Positions 36,899 through 45,601 of a stretch of DNA of 64,000 bases are shown here, piece by piece. The stretch's first letter is position 1. Each line of letters starts with the position of its first letter. A model generated the notes under the pieces. It was given only the letters and a program-made list of their open reading frames with translations. It was not told the DNA's origin and did no database searches. The position numbers and the translations under genes were made by a program. Source of the stretch: Halorussus marinus (GTDB lineage: Archaea; Halobacteriota; Halobacteria; Halobacteriales; Haladaptataceae). The DNA lies in NCBI RefSeq assembly GCF_004765795.1, contig NZ_SBIV01000005.1, forward strand, positions 1 to 64,000, given 5' to 3'.

Positions 36899-38563
36899 AT
36901 GGTAGACGCACCGCCCCGCGTGCTCCACGTCGAGGACAACGACTTCTTCGCGAGAATCACCGCCGACGTCCTCGGCGACTACGACATCGACGTCTGCACC
37001 GTGGGGAGTGCCGACGCCGCCCTCGACAAACTCGCCGCCGAGGAGTTCGACTGCGTGGTCAGCGACTACGAGATGCCGGGGATGGACGGGCTGGAGCTTC
37101 TCGACGAGGTTCACGAATCGTATCCCGACCTCCCGTTCATCCTGCTGACCGGCGGCGGCAGCGAGCAGATCGCGAGCAGAGCGATTTCGGCGGGGGTCAC
37201 CGACTACCTCAAGAAAGCGACCGGGAAAGAGCAGTTCACGGTGCTGGCAAACCGCATCGAGAACGCCATCTCCCGGCGGCGGACCGAGCGACGCGTCGAC
37301 CGCCAGATCGAGGTCAACGACCGGATCTGGGACGTGAGTCAGGCGGTCCTTCGGGCGTCCTCGCGCGAGGAGATCGAGGAGATCGTCTGCGAGCAACTCG
37401 CCGGGACCGAGCCCTACTCGGTCGCGTGGGTGGGCAAGACCGACGCGAACGCGAACGTGATCCATCCGCAGGTCGCGACGGGCATCGACGTGGCCGCCCT
37501 CGAACCGATCGCGTTGGCCGCCGATCGAGACGACGCGCCGTCGGAGCCCCGGAGTACCGACGGGGCGGCGTCGGTGTCGAATCCTCGGCTGATACGAGAG
37601 GCCATCGCCACCGAGACCGTTCAGGTCGCGACGCGGCCCGTTCCGGACGCCGACGACCGAGGCGGCGCCGATCGAAACGGCTCGGAAGACGCCGACGGCG
37701 AATCGGCGGTCGTCGCCGTGGTGCCGCTGGTGTACGAGAGCACGATTTACGGCACGCTGAGCCTGTGGTCGGTCACCCGAGGCGCGTTCGGGAAGACCGA
37801 GCGGCGCGTCCTCTCGAAGTTCGGCAGTAGCGTCGCCTACGCGATCGACTCGGTCCGGACCCGAAAGGAACTCGTCAGACGCGAACAGCGACTTCAGGTG
37901 TTCAACCGGATCCTCCGGCACAACCTCCGCAACGACCTCAACGTGGTGTTGGGCCACGCCGAGAACCTCCTCGAGGAGAATCCGGGCTCGGAAGCCGACG
38001 TCGACGTGATCAAGCGGAAGGTGATCGAACTCATCGAGATCAGCGAGAAGGCCCGGGAGGTCGGGAAGACCCTCGACCGAGAGGACGAGACCCGGACCCA
38101 GATCGACCTCGCCGAGTCGATCGAACACACCGTCGAGGAGTTTCGCCAGTCGTACCCGGAGACGGAGATACTCGTCGACTGTCCCGACTCCGTCTACGCG
38201 TACGCCGACAAAACCATCGACGCCGCGATCAGCGAAGTCCTCGAAAACGCCATCGAACACACCGACTGCGAGTCCCCGTCGGTCACCGTGTGCGTCTCCC
38301 GGCCCGTCGACGAGAGCGGGTGGGTGGAGCTGGCGGTGCTCGACGACGGACCGGGCATCCCCGAAGAGGAACAGGAGGTGCTCTCGGAGGGCAAAGAGAC
38401 CGCGCTCCACCACGGGAGCGGCCTCGGGCTCTGGCTCGCGAACTGGATCGTCGAGAAGTTCGGCGGCGAACTGGCGTTCGACGACGACCGGACCGACGGG
38501 AGTGCGGTGATTCTGCGACTCCAGCACGCGAGCGTGGCGGGCGACCGGACCCCGGAGTTCTGA
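36899..38563 (+). CDS. hybrid sensor kinase: receiver, GAF-like, histidine kinase
   Basis: 554-residue soluble signalling protein. Residues 1-125 are a receiver domain with acidic pocket Glu12-Asp13, phospho-acceptor Asp56 (VVSDYEMPGMDG) and Lys in DYLKKA. About 135-325 look like a GAF-type sensor (bacterio-opsin-activator GAF, by EEIVCEQLAG and IYGTLSLWS). About 330-545 are the kinase: His341 in RILRHNLRNDLNV, the N box EVLENAIEHT, DDGPGIPEEE and GSGLGLWLANWIVE. No membrane helix. Receiver-first order suggests it passes signals from another kinase. The cognate regulator is not in the window. Confidence 0.92.
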   Translation: MVDAPPRVLHVEDNDFFARITADVLGDYDIDVCTVGSADAALDKLAAEEFDCVVSDYEMPGMDGLELLDEVHESYPDLPFILLTGGGSEQIASRAISAGVTDYLKKATGKEQFTVLANRIENAISRRRTERRVDRQIEVNDRIWDVSQAVLRASSREEIEEIVCEQLAGTEPYSVAWVGKTDANANVIHPQVATGIDVAALEPIALAADRDDAPSEPRSTDGAASVSNPRLIREAIATETVQVATRPVPDADDRGGADRNGSEDADGESAVVAVVPLVYESTIYGTLSLWSVTRGAFGKTERRVLSKFGSSVAYAIDSVRTRKELVRREQRLQVFNRILRHNLRNDLNVVLGHAENLLEENPGSEADVDVIKRKVIELIEISEKAREVGKTLDREDETRTQIDLAESIEHTVEEFRQSYPETEILVDCPDSVYAYADKTIDAAISEVLENAIEHTDCESPSVTVCVSRPVDESGWVELAVLDDGPGIPEEEQEVLSEGKETALHHGSGLGLWLANWIVEKFGGELAFDDDRTDGSAVILRLQHASVAGDRTPEF

Positions 38564-38602
38564 TCGGTCCGGTCGAGTCGCCGAGTCGGGCGGTCGCCCG
38601 CG

Positions 38603-38763
38603 ACCCCGTCGTTTCCGCTGTCTGCCCTCACGGGGCGTGCGGCCGGTCCACACCGGTGTTTCCGTTGTTTCGTCGCCGGGCCCGCGGCGGGTCTGCGGTT
38701 CGTCGCGACACCGATGTTTCCGGTGTTTATTCCGCGGCCCGATCACTCCGCAGTTTCCGCTGT
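38603..38763 (-). repeat. ORB group 1: four leftward origin-recognition boxes
   Basis: Four 19-base elements on the minus strand at 38603-38621, 38650-38668, 38708-38726 and 38745-38763. Each reads ACA(G/C)CGGAAAC or ACAACGGAAAC followed by a G-rich end. The first matches the consensus ACAGCGGAAACGACGGGGT. They lie between the kinase gene and orc1/cdc6. ORF frames across them show no coding character. Confidence 0.8.
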
Positions 38764-38872
38764 TTCGCCCGGCCGAACGCGACCGGACGGCGAGAGCCGA
38801 ACTCCGCGAGCGCGACCGGCGTTCGGCGCGGTCGACGAGACTCCCGGACCGATACGGGGTCGAGAGCGTCGA

Positions 38873-39001
38873 ACAGCGGAAACGGTGGGGTAATTGATGG
38901 GTCGTGGGCACAGCGGAAACGGTGGGGTAATTGATGGGTCGTGGGCACAGCGGAAACGGTGGGGTTCGGTTCGGCGGTCGAAACAGCGGAAATCGTGGGG
39001 T
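38873..39001 (+). repeat. ORB group 2: four rightward boxes, including a 37-bp tandem repeat
   Basis: ACAGCGGAAACGGTGGGGT occurs at 38873-38891, 38910-38928 and 38947-38965, and a variant (AAATCG) at 38983-39001. The first two units with their spacer are identical over 37 bases; spacings are 37, 37 and 36. The group ends 48 bases before the orc1/cdc6 stop. G-rich ends face orc1/cdc6, opposite to group 1. Confidence 0.85.
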
Positions 39002-39048
39002 TGGGGCGACGGGGAGGCCGACGAGTGATTTTCGGGGTCGCTCGCGGG

Positions 39049-40290
39049 TCACTCCTCGATGTCGCCGAACGTGGTCTGGTAGTACGGCCTGATGCTGTCG
39101 TGGACGCCGGCGAACTCGATCGTCTCTTCGAGCGCGCTGACCACCAGTTGGAGGTCCTGTTTCAGGGCGTGTTCGCGGTACTTGCCCCCGGACATCCCCT
39201 CGTTTTTCTCGGTCGAGGAGATGACCCCGAGCATGGCGAGGTCGGCGAGGTGGTCGCGCATCCGACGGCTGGTGAGCGGTTCGGTGCCGACGTGGTTGCA
39301 CAGCTGTTCGTACCGGGGTCGGATGTCGCGCGAACGAGCGGGCGTCGTCTCCTCGGCCTCGAGCGAGGTGAGCGCGTAGAGGATGAGTCGGGCGTGCTCG
39401 GTCAGGTCGGCGACCCCCTCCATGATGCGGTCGCGTTCGAGCTTCTCGCGTGCCTCTTGGACGTGCTCGTCGGTGACCTGCTCGACGGCCTCCTTCCGGG
39501 CGAGATCGCCGGCCTCCAGCAGGAGATCGAGGGCCTGTCGGGCGTCGCCCGCGTCCTGTGCGCCGTAGGCCGCACAGAGCGGGATCACGTCCTCGGCGAG
39601 CGCCGCCTCGTGAAAGGCGACCTGCTCGCGCTGGCTCAACACCTTCTGGAGTTCGGTGGCGTCGTACGGCGGGAACGACACCTCCTTCTCGCAGAGCGAC
39701 GACCGGACCTTCGCGGAGAGCGAGTCGCGAAACGAGAGGTCGTTCGAGATGCCGATGAGCCCGATCTTGGCGTCTTCGAGGTAGCCGTTGCTCCGTGCGC
39801 GCGGGATCTGATAGAGGATGGAGTTGTCGTTGATGTGATCGACCTCGTCGAGGACCACGATGATAGTTCCGCCGACCTTGTCGAGTTCCTCCCAGAGGAA
39901 ACTGTACACCTGCGCTTGTGGGTAGCCGGTGTTGCTGATCTGTTCGGACGGGGTTCGGAGCGTGTTGACGAGTCGCACTGCCACCTGATAGCTCGAGTTG
40001 AGACCGTCACAGTTGATCTCGATCACGTTCAACGAGATGTCGTCGTACTTGGCGGCGTCGTCCTGGAGACGGTTGAGGAGAAATCGGGTCGCGGCGGTCT
40101 TGCCGACGCCGCTCTTGCCGTAGAGGAAGATGTTCGACGGGGCCTCGCCGTTGATGATCGGTTGGAGTGCGGCGTGGTACTCCTCCAACTCGTCGTCGCG
40201 ACCGACGAGGTTGTTCGGGGTGTACTCCTCCAGCAAGGCGTCGCGGTTCTTGTAGAGGGAGTTGTCCCGATCGAAACTGAACGATGACAT
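39049..40290 (-). CDS. orc1/cdc6: Orc1/Cdc6 replication initiator
   Basis: 413-residue AAA+ initiator that binds ORB elements and loads the MCM helicase. The N-terminal LVGRDDELEEYHAAL precedes Walker A GKSGVGKTAAT; Walker B with sensor elements is IIVVLDEVDHI; sensor 2 lies in GDARQALDLLLEAG. The C-terminal 80 residues form the winged helix that contacts DNA (PLTSRRMRDHLADLAMLGVI). The sequence differs from the main haloarchaeal oriC1-type Cdc6, so a secondary origin is likely. ATG at 40290 agrees with a TATA element GGATTTATG (minus strand) at 40315-40323, giving a leaderless mRNA. ORB clusters lie on both sides. Confidence 0.94.
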   Translation of the reverse strand: MSSFSFDRDNSLYKNRDALLEEYTPNNLVGRDDELEEYHAALQPIINGEAPSNIFLYGKSGVGKTAATRFLLNRLQDDAAKYDDISLNVIEINCDGLNSSYQVAVRLVNTLRTPSEQISNTGYPQAQVYSFLWEELDKVGGTIIVVLDEVDHINDNSILYQIPRARSNGYLEDAKIGLIGISNDLSFRDSLSAKVRSSLCEKEVSFPPYDATELQKVLSQREQVAFHEAALAEDVIPLCAAYGAQDAGDARQALDLLLEAGDLARKEAVEQVTDEHVQEAREKLERDRIMEGVADLTEHARLILYALTSLEAEETTPARSRDIRPRYEQLCNHVGTEPLTSRRMRDHLADLAMLGVISSTEKNEGMSGGKYREHALKQDLQLVVSALEETIEFAGVHDSIRPYYQTTFGDIEE

Positions 40291-40314
40291 GAACTGTCGT
40301 TGGGTGGACGACCA

Positions 40315-40323
40315 CATAAATCC
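40315..40323 (-). promoter_or_regulatory. TATA element of orc1/cdc6
   Basis: GGATTTATG on the minus strand, 27-29 bases before the ATG. An ORB-like element at 40330-40348 lies directly upstream, so the initiator may repress or sense its own promoter. Confidence 0.65.
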
Positions 40324-40329
40324 ACAGGG

Positions 40330-40452
40330 CGACGGCGGTGTCCGCTGTTTCTTTTGTTCGATTCTTTTTAACTCAAGGCGTCGTTCCCGGAGGCCGTGGT
40401 TTCCGTTGTCGGATCTGACTTAAACACACACCCACCCCATCGTTTCCGGAGT
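40330..40452 (-). repeat. ORB group 3: three leftward boxes beside the orc1/cdc6 promoter
   Basis: Minus-strand elements at 40330-40348 (ACAGCGGACACCGCCGTCG, degenerate), 40391-40409 (ACAACGGAAACCACGGCCT) and 40434-40452 (ACTCCGGAAACGATGGGGT). They border the AT-rich tract on its left. Confidence 0.7.
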
Positions 40453-40484
40453 CTTCGACGGGATCGGCAGGAGGGGGTTCGAGT

Positions 40485-40635
40485 TGGTATTTAATTTGGG
40501 AACCTTTATTACCCAAGACAGCAAACGATATCCGTAGGACAATTAGTCAAAATAGACTATTATATCTCTCGGTTTGCTGTGCGTATTTTCTAGGAAGCGA
40601 AGACGATACCTCGCTAATATTGACAGTATTTGATC
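40485..40635. other. AT-rich tract, candidate duplex-unwinding element of the origin
   Basis: About 150 bases that are clearly AT-richer than the surrounding DNA (for example TATTTAATTTGGG and AATAGACTATTATAT). It contains inverted repeats: ACAGCAAAC at 40518-40526 against GTTTGCTGT at 40572-40580, and TAGTC/GACTA around 40544-40558. It lies between leftward ORBs and rightward ORBs. No gene is present. Confidence 0.75.
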
Positions 40636-40709
40636 CCCGACGAACAGCCGCCGGATCGTGGCGGGCCGATTGTGGCGTCCCAACCCCCTCCCCACTGTTC
40701 TCGCGGAAA

Positions 40710-41231
40710 ACAGCGGAAACAGTGGGGTGGGTGTGTGGCCGCCCTTTCGCCCCGTCCCCGCACCCGCCGCCCCGAGACAGCGGAAACGACGGAGTGAGCG
40801 TCAGTCCCACGACCAACTGTCGACCTCTCTCGACGTCTTTTCCGGCCGAAATCGGCCTCAGCCGGCCAGTGGGTCTCGAACGAGCGACCGTAGACAACGG
40901 AAACCGCGGTGTTGGTGGCCGTGAGTCGGACCCAAAACGAGGCTCGTCTCGTGACCGAAACACCGGAAACGGTGGTGTTACCGTGACCCGTGGAGACCGA
41001 CGCGCCGCCGATCTTCCGCCTCAGTTGGCGGCGTTCCTCGTCGTATCGTCGGGTGGGTAGCCTCGATAGTGTCGAAATCGCGAGGCTGAACGTCCGGTCT
41101 CGACGCCGTAAGCCAACTGGCACGACACACGGAACCGTCCCAAAACAGCGGAAATCGTGGGGTTACGTTCGGCTTCGAGCGCTCCGGTCCGAACGGCTCC
41201 GATCGCTTCGAGACAGCGGAAACGGCGGGGT
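40710..41231 (+). repeat. ORB group 4: six rightward boxes
   Basis: Elements at 40710-40728 (ACAGCGGAAACAGTGGGGT), 40777-40795, 40894-40912, 40960-40978, 41145-41163 and 41213-41231. Each has the CGGAAA core with a G-rich 3' end. The first lies in a larger inverted repeat, CCCCACTGTT with AACAGTGGGG. The segment to 41266 holds no convincing gene and completes a non-coding region of about 975 bases. Confidence 0.8.
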
Positions 41232-41266
41232 CGTGACACGGTGAGACAAAAGGGCCGATCGGTCGG

Positions 41267-41821
41267 CTACCGCGACGCGACTATCAGCACCGTCTCGGGA
41301 CGTTCGTCCGCCCGCTCCACGTCGAAGCCCGCGGATTCGAGCAGTTCGACCGCCTCGTCGCGATCGTAGCGCTCCGCGACCGGGGGCCCGCTCTCCCCGC
41401 GGCCCGCCCCCGACCAGTCGGCGACCACGAATCGCCCGCCGTCCCGGAGCACGCGTGCGACTTCCGAGACGGCGGCCTCGCTCGCGAACTCGTGGAACGT
41501 CATCGTCGAGAACGCGCCGTCGAGGTCGCCGTCGCCGAACGGCAGGTCCGCGACGTCGGCCGTCACGAGCGAGACGTCCTCCGGGAGGCCCTTCTCGCGG
41601 TAGGCGTCGTGCATCGCGGACTGGACGTCCACCGCGCGGATCTCTCCCGCGAACGGGGCCACGTCGTCGGTGTAGAAGCCGGTCCCGCTCCCGAGGTCCG
41701 CGAGCGCGGCGTCCGGCTCGGGGTCGATCGCCTCGACCAGTTCCTCGCGGGAGAGGTAGCGGTAGCGCGATTCGTCTTCGAGCTTGTCGGCACGGTCGGC
41801 GTCGAACGTGTGGAACCCCAT
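41267..41821 (-). CDS. class I SAM-dependent methyltransferase
   Basis: 184-residue methyltransferase of the Methyltransf_11 type. SAM-binding motif I is LADLGSGTGFYTDDVA, with the acidic end of strand 2 in IRAVDVQSAM; motif II region is VSLVTADVADLPFGDGDLDG; post-motif strands are VLRDGGRFVVADW. Substrate unknown (a small molecule is more likely than nucleic acid). It starts one base after the thioredoxin stop, so the two are cotranscribed. Confidence 0.88.
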   Translation of the reverse strand: MGFHTFDADRADKLEDESRYRYLSREELVEAIDPEPDAALADLGSGTGFYTDDVAPFAGEIRAVDVQSAMHDAYREKGLPEDVSLVTADVADLPFGDGDLDGAFSTMTFHEFASEAAVSEVARVLRDGGRFVVADWSGAGRGESGPPVAERYDRDEAVELLESAGFDVERADERPETVLIVASR

Positions 41822-41822
41822 C

Positions 41823-42254
41823 TCAGGCGTGGCGCTCCACTACCCGGGTCAGGCTCTGTTCGTCCTGCATCCCGACGAGCTGTTCGACCTGCTCGCCGTC
41901 GGCGAACACGACGAGGGTCGGAACGCTCCGGACGCCGTACTGGGACGCGAGCCCCTGGTGTTGGTCGACGTCGACCTTCGCGACCGTGGCCGGGGTGGTC
42001 TCGGCGACCGACGCCACGACGGGTTCGAGCATCTTGCACGGGCCACACCAGTCCGCGTAGAAGTCGACGAGCACGACGCCGTCGCCGCTCGTGATCTCGG
42101 AGAACTGCTCGACGCTCTCGACGTGGACGGGTTCGTCGGTCGATCCCACCCCGTCGGTCGCATCGGTTCGGGTCTCGGAGCCGGCGTCGGAGCGCTCGCC
42201 GGCGAGCTGTTCGCGCTTTCGCTCGCGGATGGCTTCGAGTTCGTCGTCGGTCAT
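41823..42254 (-). CDS. trxA: thioredoxin
   Basis: 143-residue thioredoxin with an acidic N-terminal extension of about 45 residues. The active site is DFYADWCGPCKMLEPV, and the cis-Pro loop is SVPTLVVFADG. It reduces disulfides in the cytoplasm. The ATG at 42254 is supported by a TATA element CATTAACT (plus-strand reading) at 42278-42285, 27 bases away. A longer frame upstream is not coding. Confidence 0.93.
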   Translation of the reverse strand: MTDDELEAIRERKREQLAGERSDAGSETRTDATDGVGSTDEPVHVESVEQFSEITSGDGVVLVDFYADWCGPCKMLEPVVASVAETTPATVAKVDVDQHQGLASQYGVRSVPTLVVFADGEQVEQLVGMQDEQSLTRVVERHA

Positions 42255-42471
42255 CGTCCGTACTTGTCGCCCGACGGCATTAACTGTTGTGCAAATTTCC
42301 TGCAATACTGACGATCGCCGATGGTGGTCCCGACCCCGCCCACGGAGCGTCGGCGGTGCAGGCGGTCGGTTTCGGGGGCGACGCCGGGCCCGGGAGACAG
42401 CGAGACGGAAGCTCCCCGGCGGCGTTTGCTCGTGCCCGTACGTTGATGTGGCACGCATCCCACGGATCGGT

Positions 42472-44565
42472 ATGAGCGAACCCCTCGACGTCGAGGACTT
42501 CTACGGGCTGACCCTCCTGACCGACGTGGCCGTCTCGCCGACGGGCGAGCGCGTCGCGTTCGTCGCCGACGAGTTCGACCGCACCGAAGACGACCGCCGG
42601 AGCTCGCTCTTCGTCGCGCCCGCCGACGGCGCACGCGACCCCACGCGGCTCTCGCGGGCGTCGGACGCGAGCGTTCCCGCGTGGAGCCCGGACGGCACGA
42701 AACTGGGGTTCGTCGCGGCCCGAGAGACCGACGCCGAACTCGCAGTCTCGCGGGCCGACGGTGACGACGACGAGCCGTCGGACGACGAGGAGCGAGTCGA
42801 CGCCGGCGCCGACGAGCCGAAACCGCAGGTCTGGGCGTTCGATCTGGAGCGCGGCGGGGACGCCCGCCAGCTCACCGACTTCGAGGAGGGCGTCGAGTCG
42901 TTCGACTGGGGACCCGCGGGCGAGCGGCTCGCGGTCGCGGCCCGTGACCCGACAGAGGACCAACGCGAGTACCTGACTGCCCGCCGCGAGGACGACGCCC
43001 CGATCGAGACCGAGCGCCTCCAGCACAAGTACGACGGGAAGGGCTGGCTCGACGAGGTGCGGACCTATCTGTTCGTGGTCGATTGTGAGAGCCGGGAGGC
43101 CGACCGGCTCGACGACGCCCACGGCGGGGGCGCCCACGAGCCCGCGATCGGCCTCCAACCGGCGTGGTCGCCCGACGGATCGACGATCGCCTTCCTCTCG
43201 AACCGGACCGACCGCCCCGACGACAACTACGTGATGGACGTGTACGCGATCGCACCCGACGGCGAGGACCTCCGGCGGGTGACCGACGGCGACCTCACCG
43301 CGTCGCGTCTCCGGTGGCACCCGGACGGCGACCGGCTCGCGTTCGTCGGCGGCGACCCCGAGAACTGGTACGACCCCGACCGGGTCTACGTCGCCGAGCG
43401 CGACGCCCCGGCAGACGCCTCGGGCGAGACCGACGCGGGTCGGCTCGGCGCGCCGGCGTCGCGATCTGGCGACCTCGACCGCACCGTCGCCCGCTACGGC
43501 GCGCCGGGCTGGGACGGCGACGACGTGATCGTGCCGATCGGCGACGAGGGACTGACCCGACTCGCACGGTTCACCCTGGAAGGCGACCCCGAGCGGACGT
43601 TCGACGCGCAGGGCCGGGATCGAACGATCGAGGGGTTCGACCTCCGGGGCGGTCGCGCCGCGGTCGTGCTCTCGGACCCGGCGGCCGGAACCGACGTGTT
43701 CAGCGCGCCCGCCGTCGATCTCGACTCGGCGGAGCCGACCCGCGTCTCGGCGGTCAACGAGGAGCTCGTCGGGGGCGCTCGGACGCCGGAGTGTCGTCGC
43801 ATCACCGTCGAATCCGACGGGGCCGAGATCGACGTGCTGGCCTACCTGCCCCCGGAGTACGACCCCGACGACCCAGACGCCGACCCCCGCCCGCTGGTCG
43901 CCTCGATCCACGGTGGCCCGATCGCGTACGACGCGCCGACGTTCTCGTTCGACTACGCTCACCTGACCGGTCAGGGGTACGTCGTCGCCCGGACGAACTA
44001 CCGCGGGAGCTCCTCGTACGGCCGCGAGTTCAGCGAGCAGATCCGCGGCGAGTGGGGGCCCCGCGAGCGCGACGACGTGCTCGCGGCCGTCGACGAACTG
44101 GTCGACCGGGGCTGGGTCGACGACGAGCGGTGTTTCGCCACCGGGTTCTCCTACGGCGCGATGACGACGGGGTATCTGGTGACCGCGAGCGACCGGTTTG
44201 CGGCGGCCGCCGCCGAGCACGGCATCTACGACTTCCGGTCGTCGTTCGGCACCGACGACAGCCACGTCTGGTGGGAGAACGACTACGGCCTGCCGTGGGA
44301 CAACCCCGAGGGCTACGACGCGAGTTCGAGCCTCGTCGACGCGGGCGAGATCGACACCCCCCTGCTGGTGACCGCGGGCGGCGAGGACTGGCGGTGTCCG
44401 CCCTCCCAGTCCGAACAGCTCTACGTCAGCGTCAAGAAACAGGACGTGCCGGCTCGACTCGTCGTCTACCCGGACGAGCACCACGCCATCGGCGACCCCG
44501 ACCGGGCGATCCACCGGCTCGAAGAGCTGACCGACTGGTTCGAGCGCCACGACCCCGACGCGTAG
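42472..44565 (+). CDS. S9 family peptidase (acylaminoacyl-peptidase type)
   Basis: 697-residue serine peptidase. The first 440 residues form a seven-bladed propeller with repeats such as PAWSPDGTKLGFVA and PAWSPDGSTIAFLS. The C-terminal alpha/beta hydrolase domain has the oxyanion element IHGGPIAY, nucleophile Ser560 in GFSYGAM (Ala instead of the usual second Gly), Asp in TAGGEDWRCPP and His in YPDEHHAI. No signal peptide, so it is cytosolic and expected to trim peptides. ATG 42472 begins at the first propeller residue. Confidence 0.92.
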   Translation: MSEPLDVEDFYGLTLLTDVAVSPTGERVAFVADEFDRTEDDRRSSLFVAPADGARDPTRLSRASDASVPAWSPDGTKLGFVAARETDAELAVSRADGDDDEPSDDEERVDAGADEPKPQVWAFDLERGGDARQLTDFEEGVESFDWGPAGERLAVAARDPTEDQREYLTARREDDAPIETERLQHKYDGKGWLDEVRTYLFVVDCESREADRLDDAHGGGAHEPAIGLQPAWSPDGSTIAFLSNRTDRPDDNYVMDVYAIAPDGEDLRRVTDGDLTASRLRWHPDGDRLAFVGGDPENWYDPDRVYVAERDAPADASGETDAGRLGAPASRSGDLDRTVARYGAPGWDGDDVIVPIGDEGLTRLARFTLEGDPERTFDAQGRDRTIEGFDLRGGRAAVVLSDPAAGTDVFSAPAVDLDSAEPTRVSAVNEELVGGARTPECRRITVESDGAEIDVLAYLPPEYDPDDPDADPRPLVASIHGGPIAYDAPTFSFDYAHLTGQGYVVARTNYRGSSSYGREFSEQIRGEWGPRERDDVLAAVDELVDRGWVDDERCFATGFSYGAMTTGYLVTASDRFAAAAAEHGIYDFRSSFGTDDSHVWWENDYGLPWDNPEGYDASSSLVDAGEIDTPLLVTAGGEDWRCPPSQSEQLYVSVKKQDVPARLVVYPDEHHAIGDPDRAIHRLEELTDWFERHDPDA

Positions 44566-44592
44566 GTCGACGCGTCAGGGACGCGGGTCAGA

Positions 44593-44952
44593 TCACGCCG
44601 ACTCGGGGGCGACCGTCTCGGACTCCTCGACGTCGGGACGGGGTCCGTGAACGACGTGGTTCCCGTCGGCCCGGACCTCGACCCGGCACCCCCGCAACTC
44701 GAACACGACCCGTCCCCGAGTCCGCGGCCGTCCGTCGCACCGGTCGTCGAACAGCCGCCCGAGGGCGTCCGGATCGATCACGTCGTACAGCACGAACTCC
44801 TCGTCGGTCGGCTCGCAGTCGGTGATCGCCGCGACCGCCCGCGGGACGCTGACGGCCGGATCGTCGGCGTCGGTTGCGATTCGGTACGCCGGCCGCTCGC
44901 CGCGGTCGAGCGACGGTTCGCGTTCCACGTAGTGTGTCGTCGCGTCTCTCAT
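44593..44952 (-). CDS. HalOD1 output-domain protein
   Basis: 119-residue protein. The domain spans about residues 28-105: SVPRAVAAITDCEPTDEEF, VLYDVIDPDALGRLFDD, then RGRVVFELRGCRVEV and DGNHVVHG. HalOD1 is a haloarchaeal domain found alone or after receivers, with unknown output. Two ATGs, at 44952 and 44991, are possible; the nearer gives the usual short N terminus, while a TATA-like element at 45011-45020 fits the farther one about as well. Confidence 0.83.
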   Translation of the reverse strand: MRDATTHYVEREPSLDRGERPAYRIATDADDPAVSVPRAVAAITDCEPTDEEFVLYDVIDPDALGRLFDDRCDGRPRTRGRVVFELRGCRVEVRADGNHVVHGPRPDVEESETVAPESA

Positions 44953-45158
44953 AGTTAGATACGGACAGCCGAACTCCCGATTCCGTAGCATCTGAGAACT
45001 ACGGTATCTGATAAAAAACCCTCGGTTCGCGTTTACCGTTATCGGCTCACCACCGGAAATTACTGCCGGTAGCGTGCCGGCGGCCGGGGTTCGCGCGCTA
45101 ACTCCGGACCACTCAGCCCGTCGACTCCGAGGCTGTTAGCGCATCGACTCGGGGCCTT

Positions 45159-45494
45159 TCACTCTCTGGTCAGGATCATCGCGTCGTCGGCCGCCTGCTC
45201 GCCGACGTGCTCGCGGAACTGCTCGGCGTGGATCGCCTTCAGCCGCGAGAGCCCGTCGGGTCCGGCGTCGAGCCGCTCGCCGAACTCGGCCCAGACGTGG
45301 CTCCGGACCGAGAGGTAGTACGCGGCGTCGGTCCGGGCCACGAGCGGGTCACGGTGGAACTGGGTCCGGTAGTCGTAGACGAGATCCTCGACCGAGAGAG
45401 CCGGGAGCGCCCGGACGGCCTCCTGATGGCGGGCGACGAGCGCGCGGTCGGCCTCGTCGTCGACGTCGGGGAACGGATCGAGGGGGTCGGCCAT
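45159..45494 (-). CDS. conserved-looking hypothetical protein
   Basis: 111-residue acidic, mainly helical protein starting MADPLDPFPDVDDEADRAL. Blocks such as LSVEDLVYDYRTQFHRDPLV and YYLSVRSHVWAEFGERL look structured, but I do not recognise a family. No membrane segment or metal motif. The ATG is supported by a TATA element GGTTAAAC (plus-strand reading, 45517-45524) about 27 bases away. Confidence 0.7.
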   Translation of the reverse strand: MADPLDPFPDVDDEADRALVARHQEAVRALPALSVEDLVYDYRTQFHRDPLVARTDAAYYLSVRSHVWAEFGERLDAGPDGLSRLKAIHAEQFREHVGEQAADDAMILTRE

Positions 45495-45601
45495 GCCCGC
45501 CGCTACGGCCGCCCCACGGTTAAACGGCGGCGGTGAGTCGGATCGATGACGGCCGCCGTCGCGACCGAACACCCCGGCGTTGGGCCCCGACGATCGGGGG
45601 T

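Noticed and set aside
38873-39001. CRISPR array reading of the 37-base repeats
   Set aside because: The repeated unit has no variable spacer, and the conserved core matches the other ORBs scattered around orc1/cdc6.
40547-40963. 138-codon frame upstream of orc1/cdc6
   Set aside because: It crosses the AT-rich tract and ORBs and repeats ORB-coded residues; no coding bias or TATA element fits.
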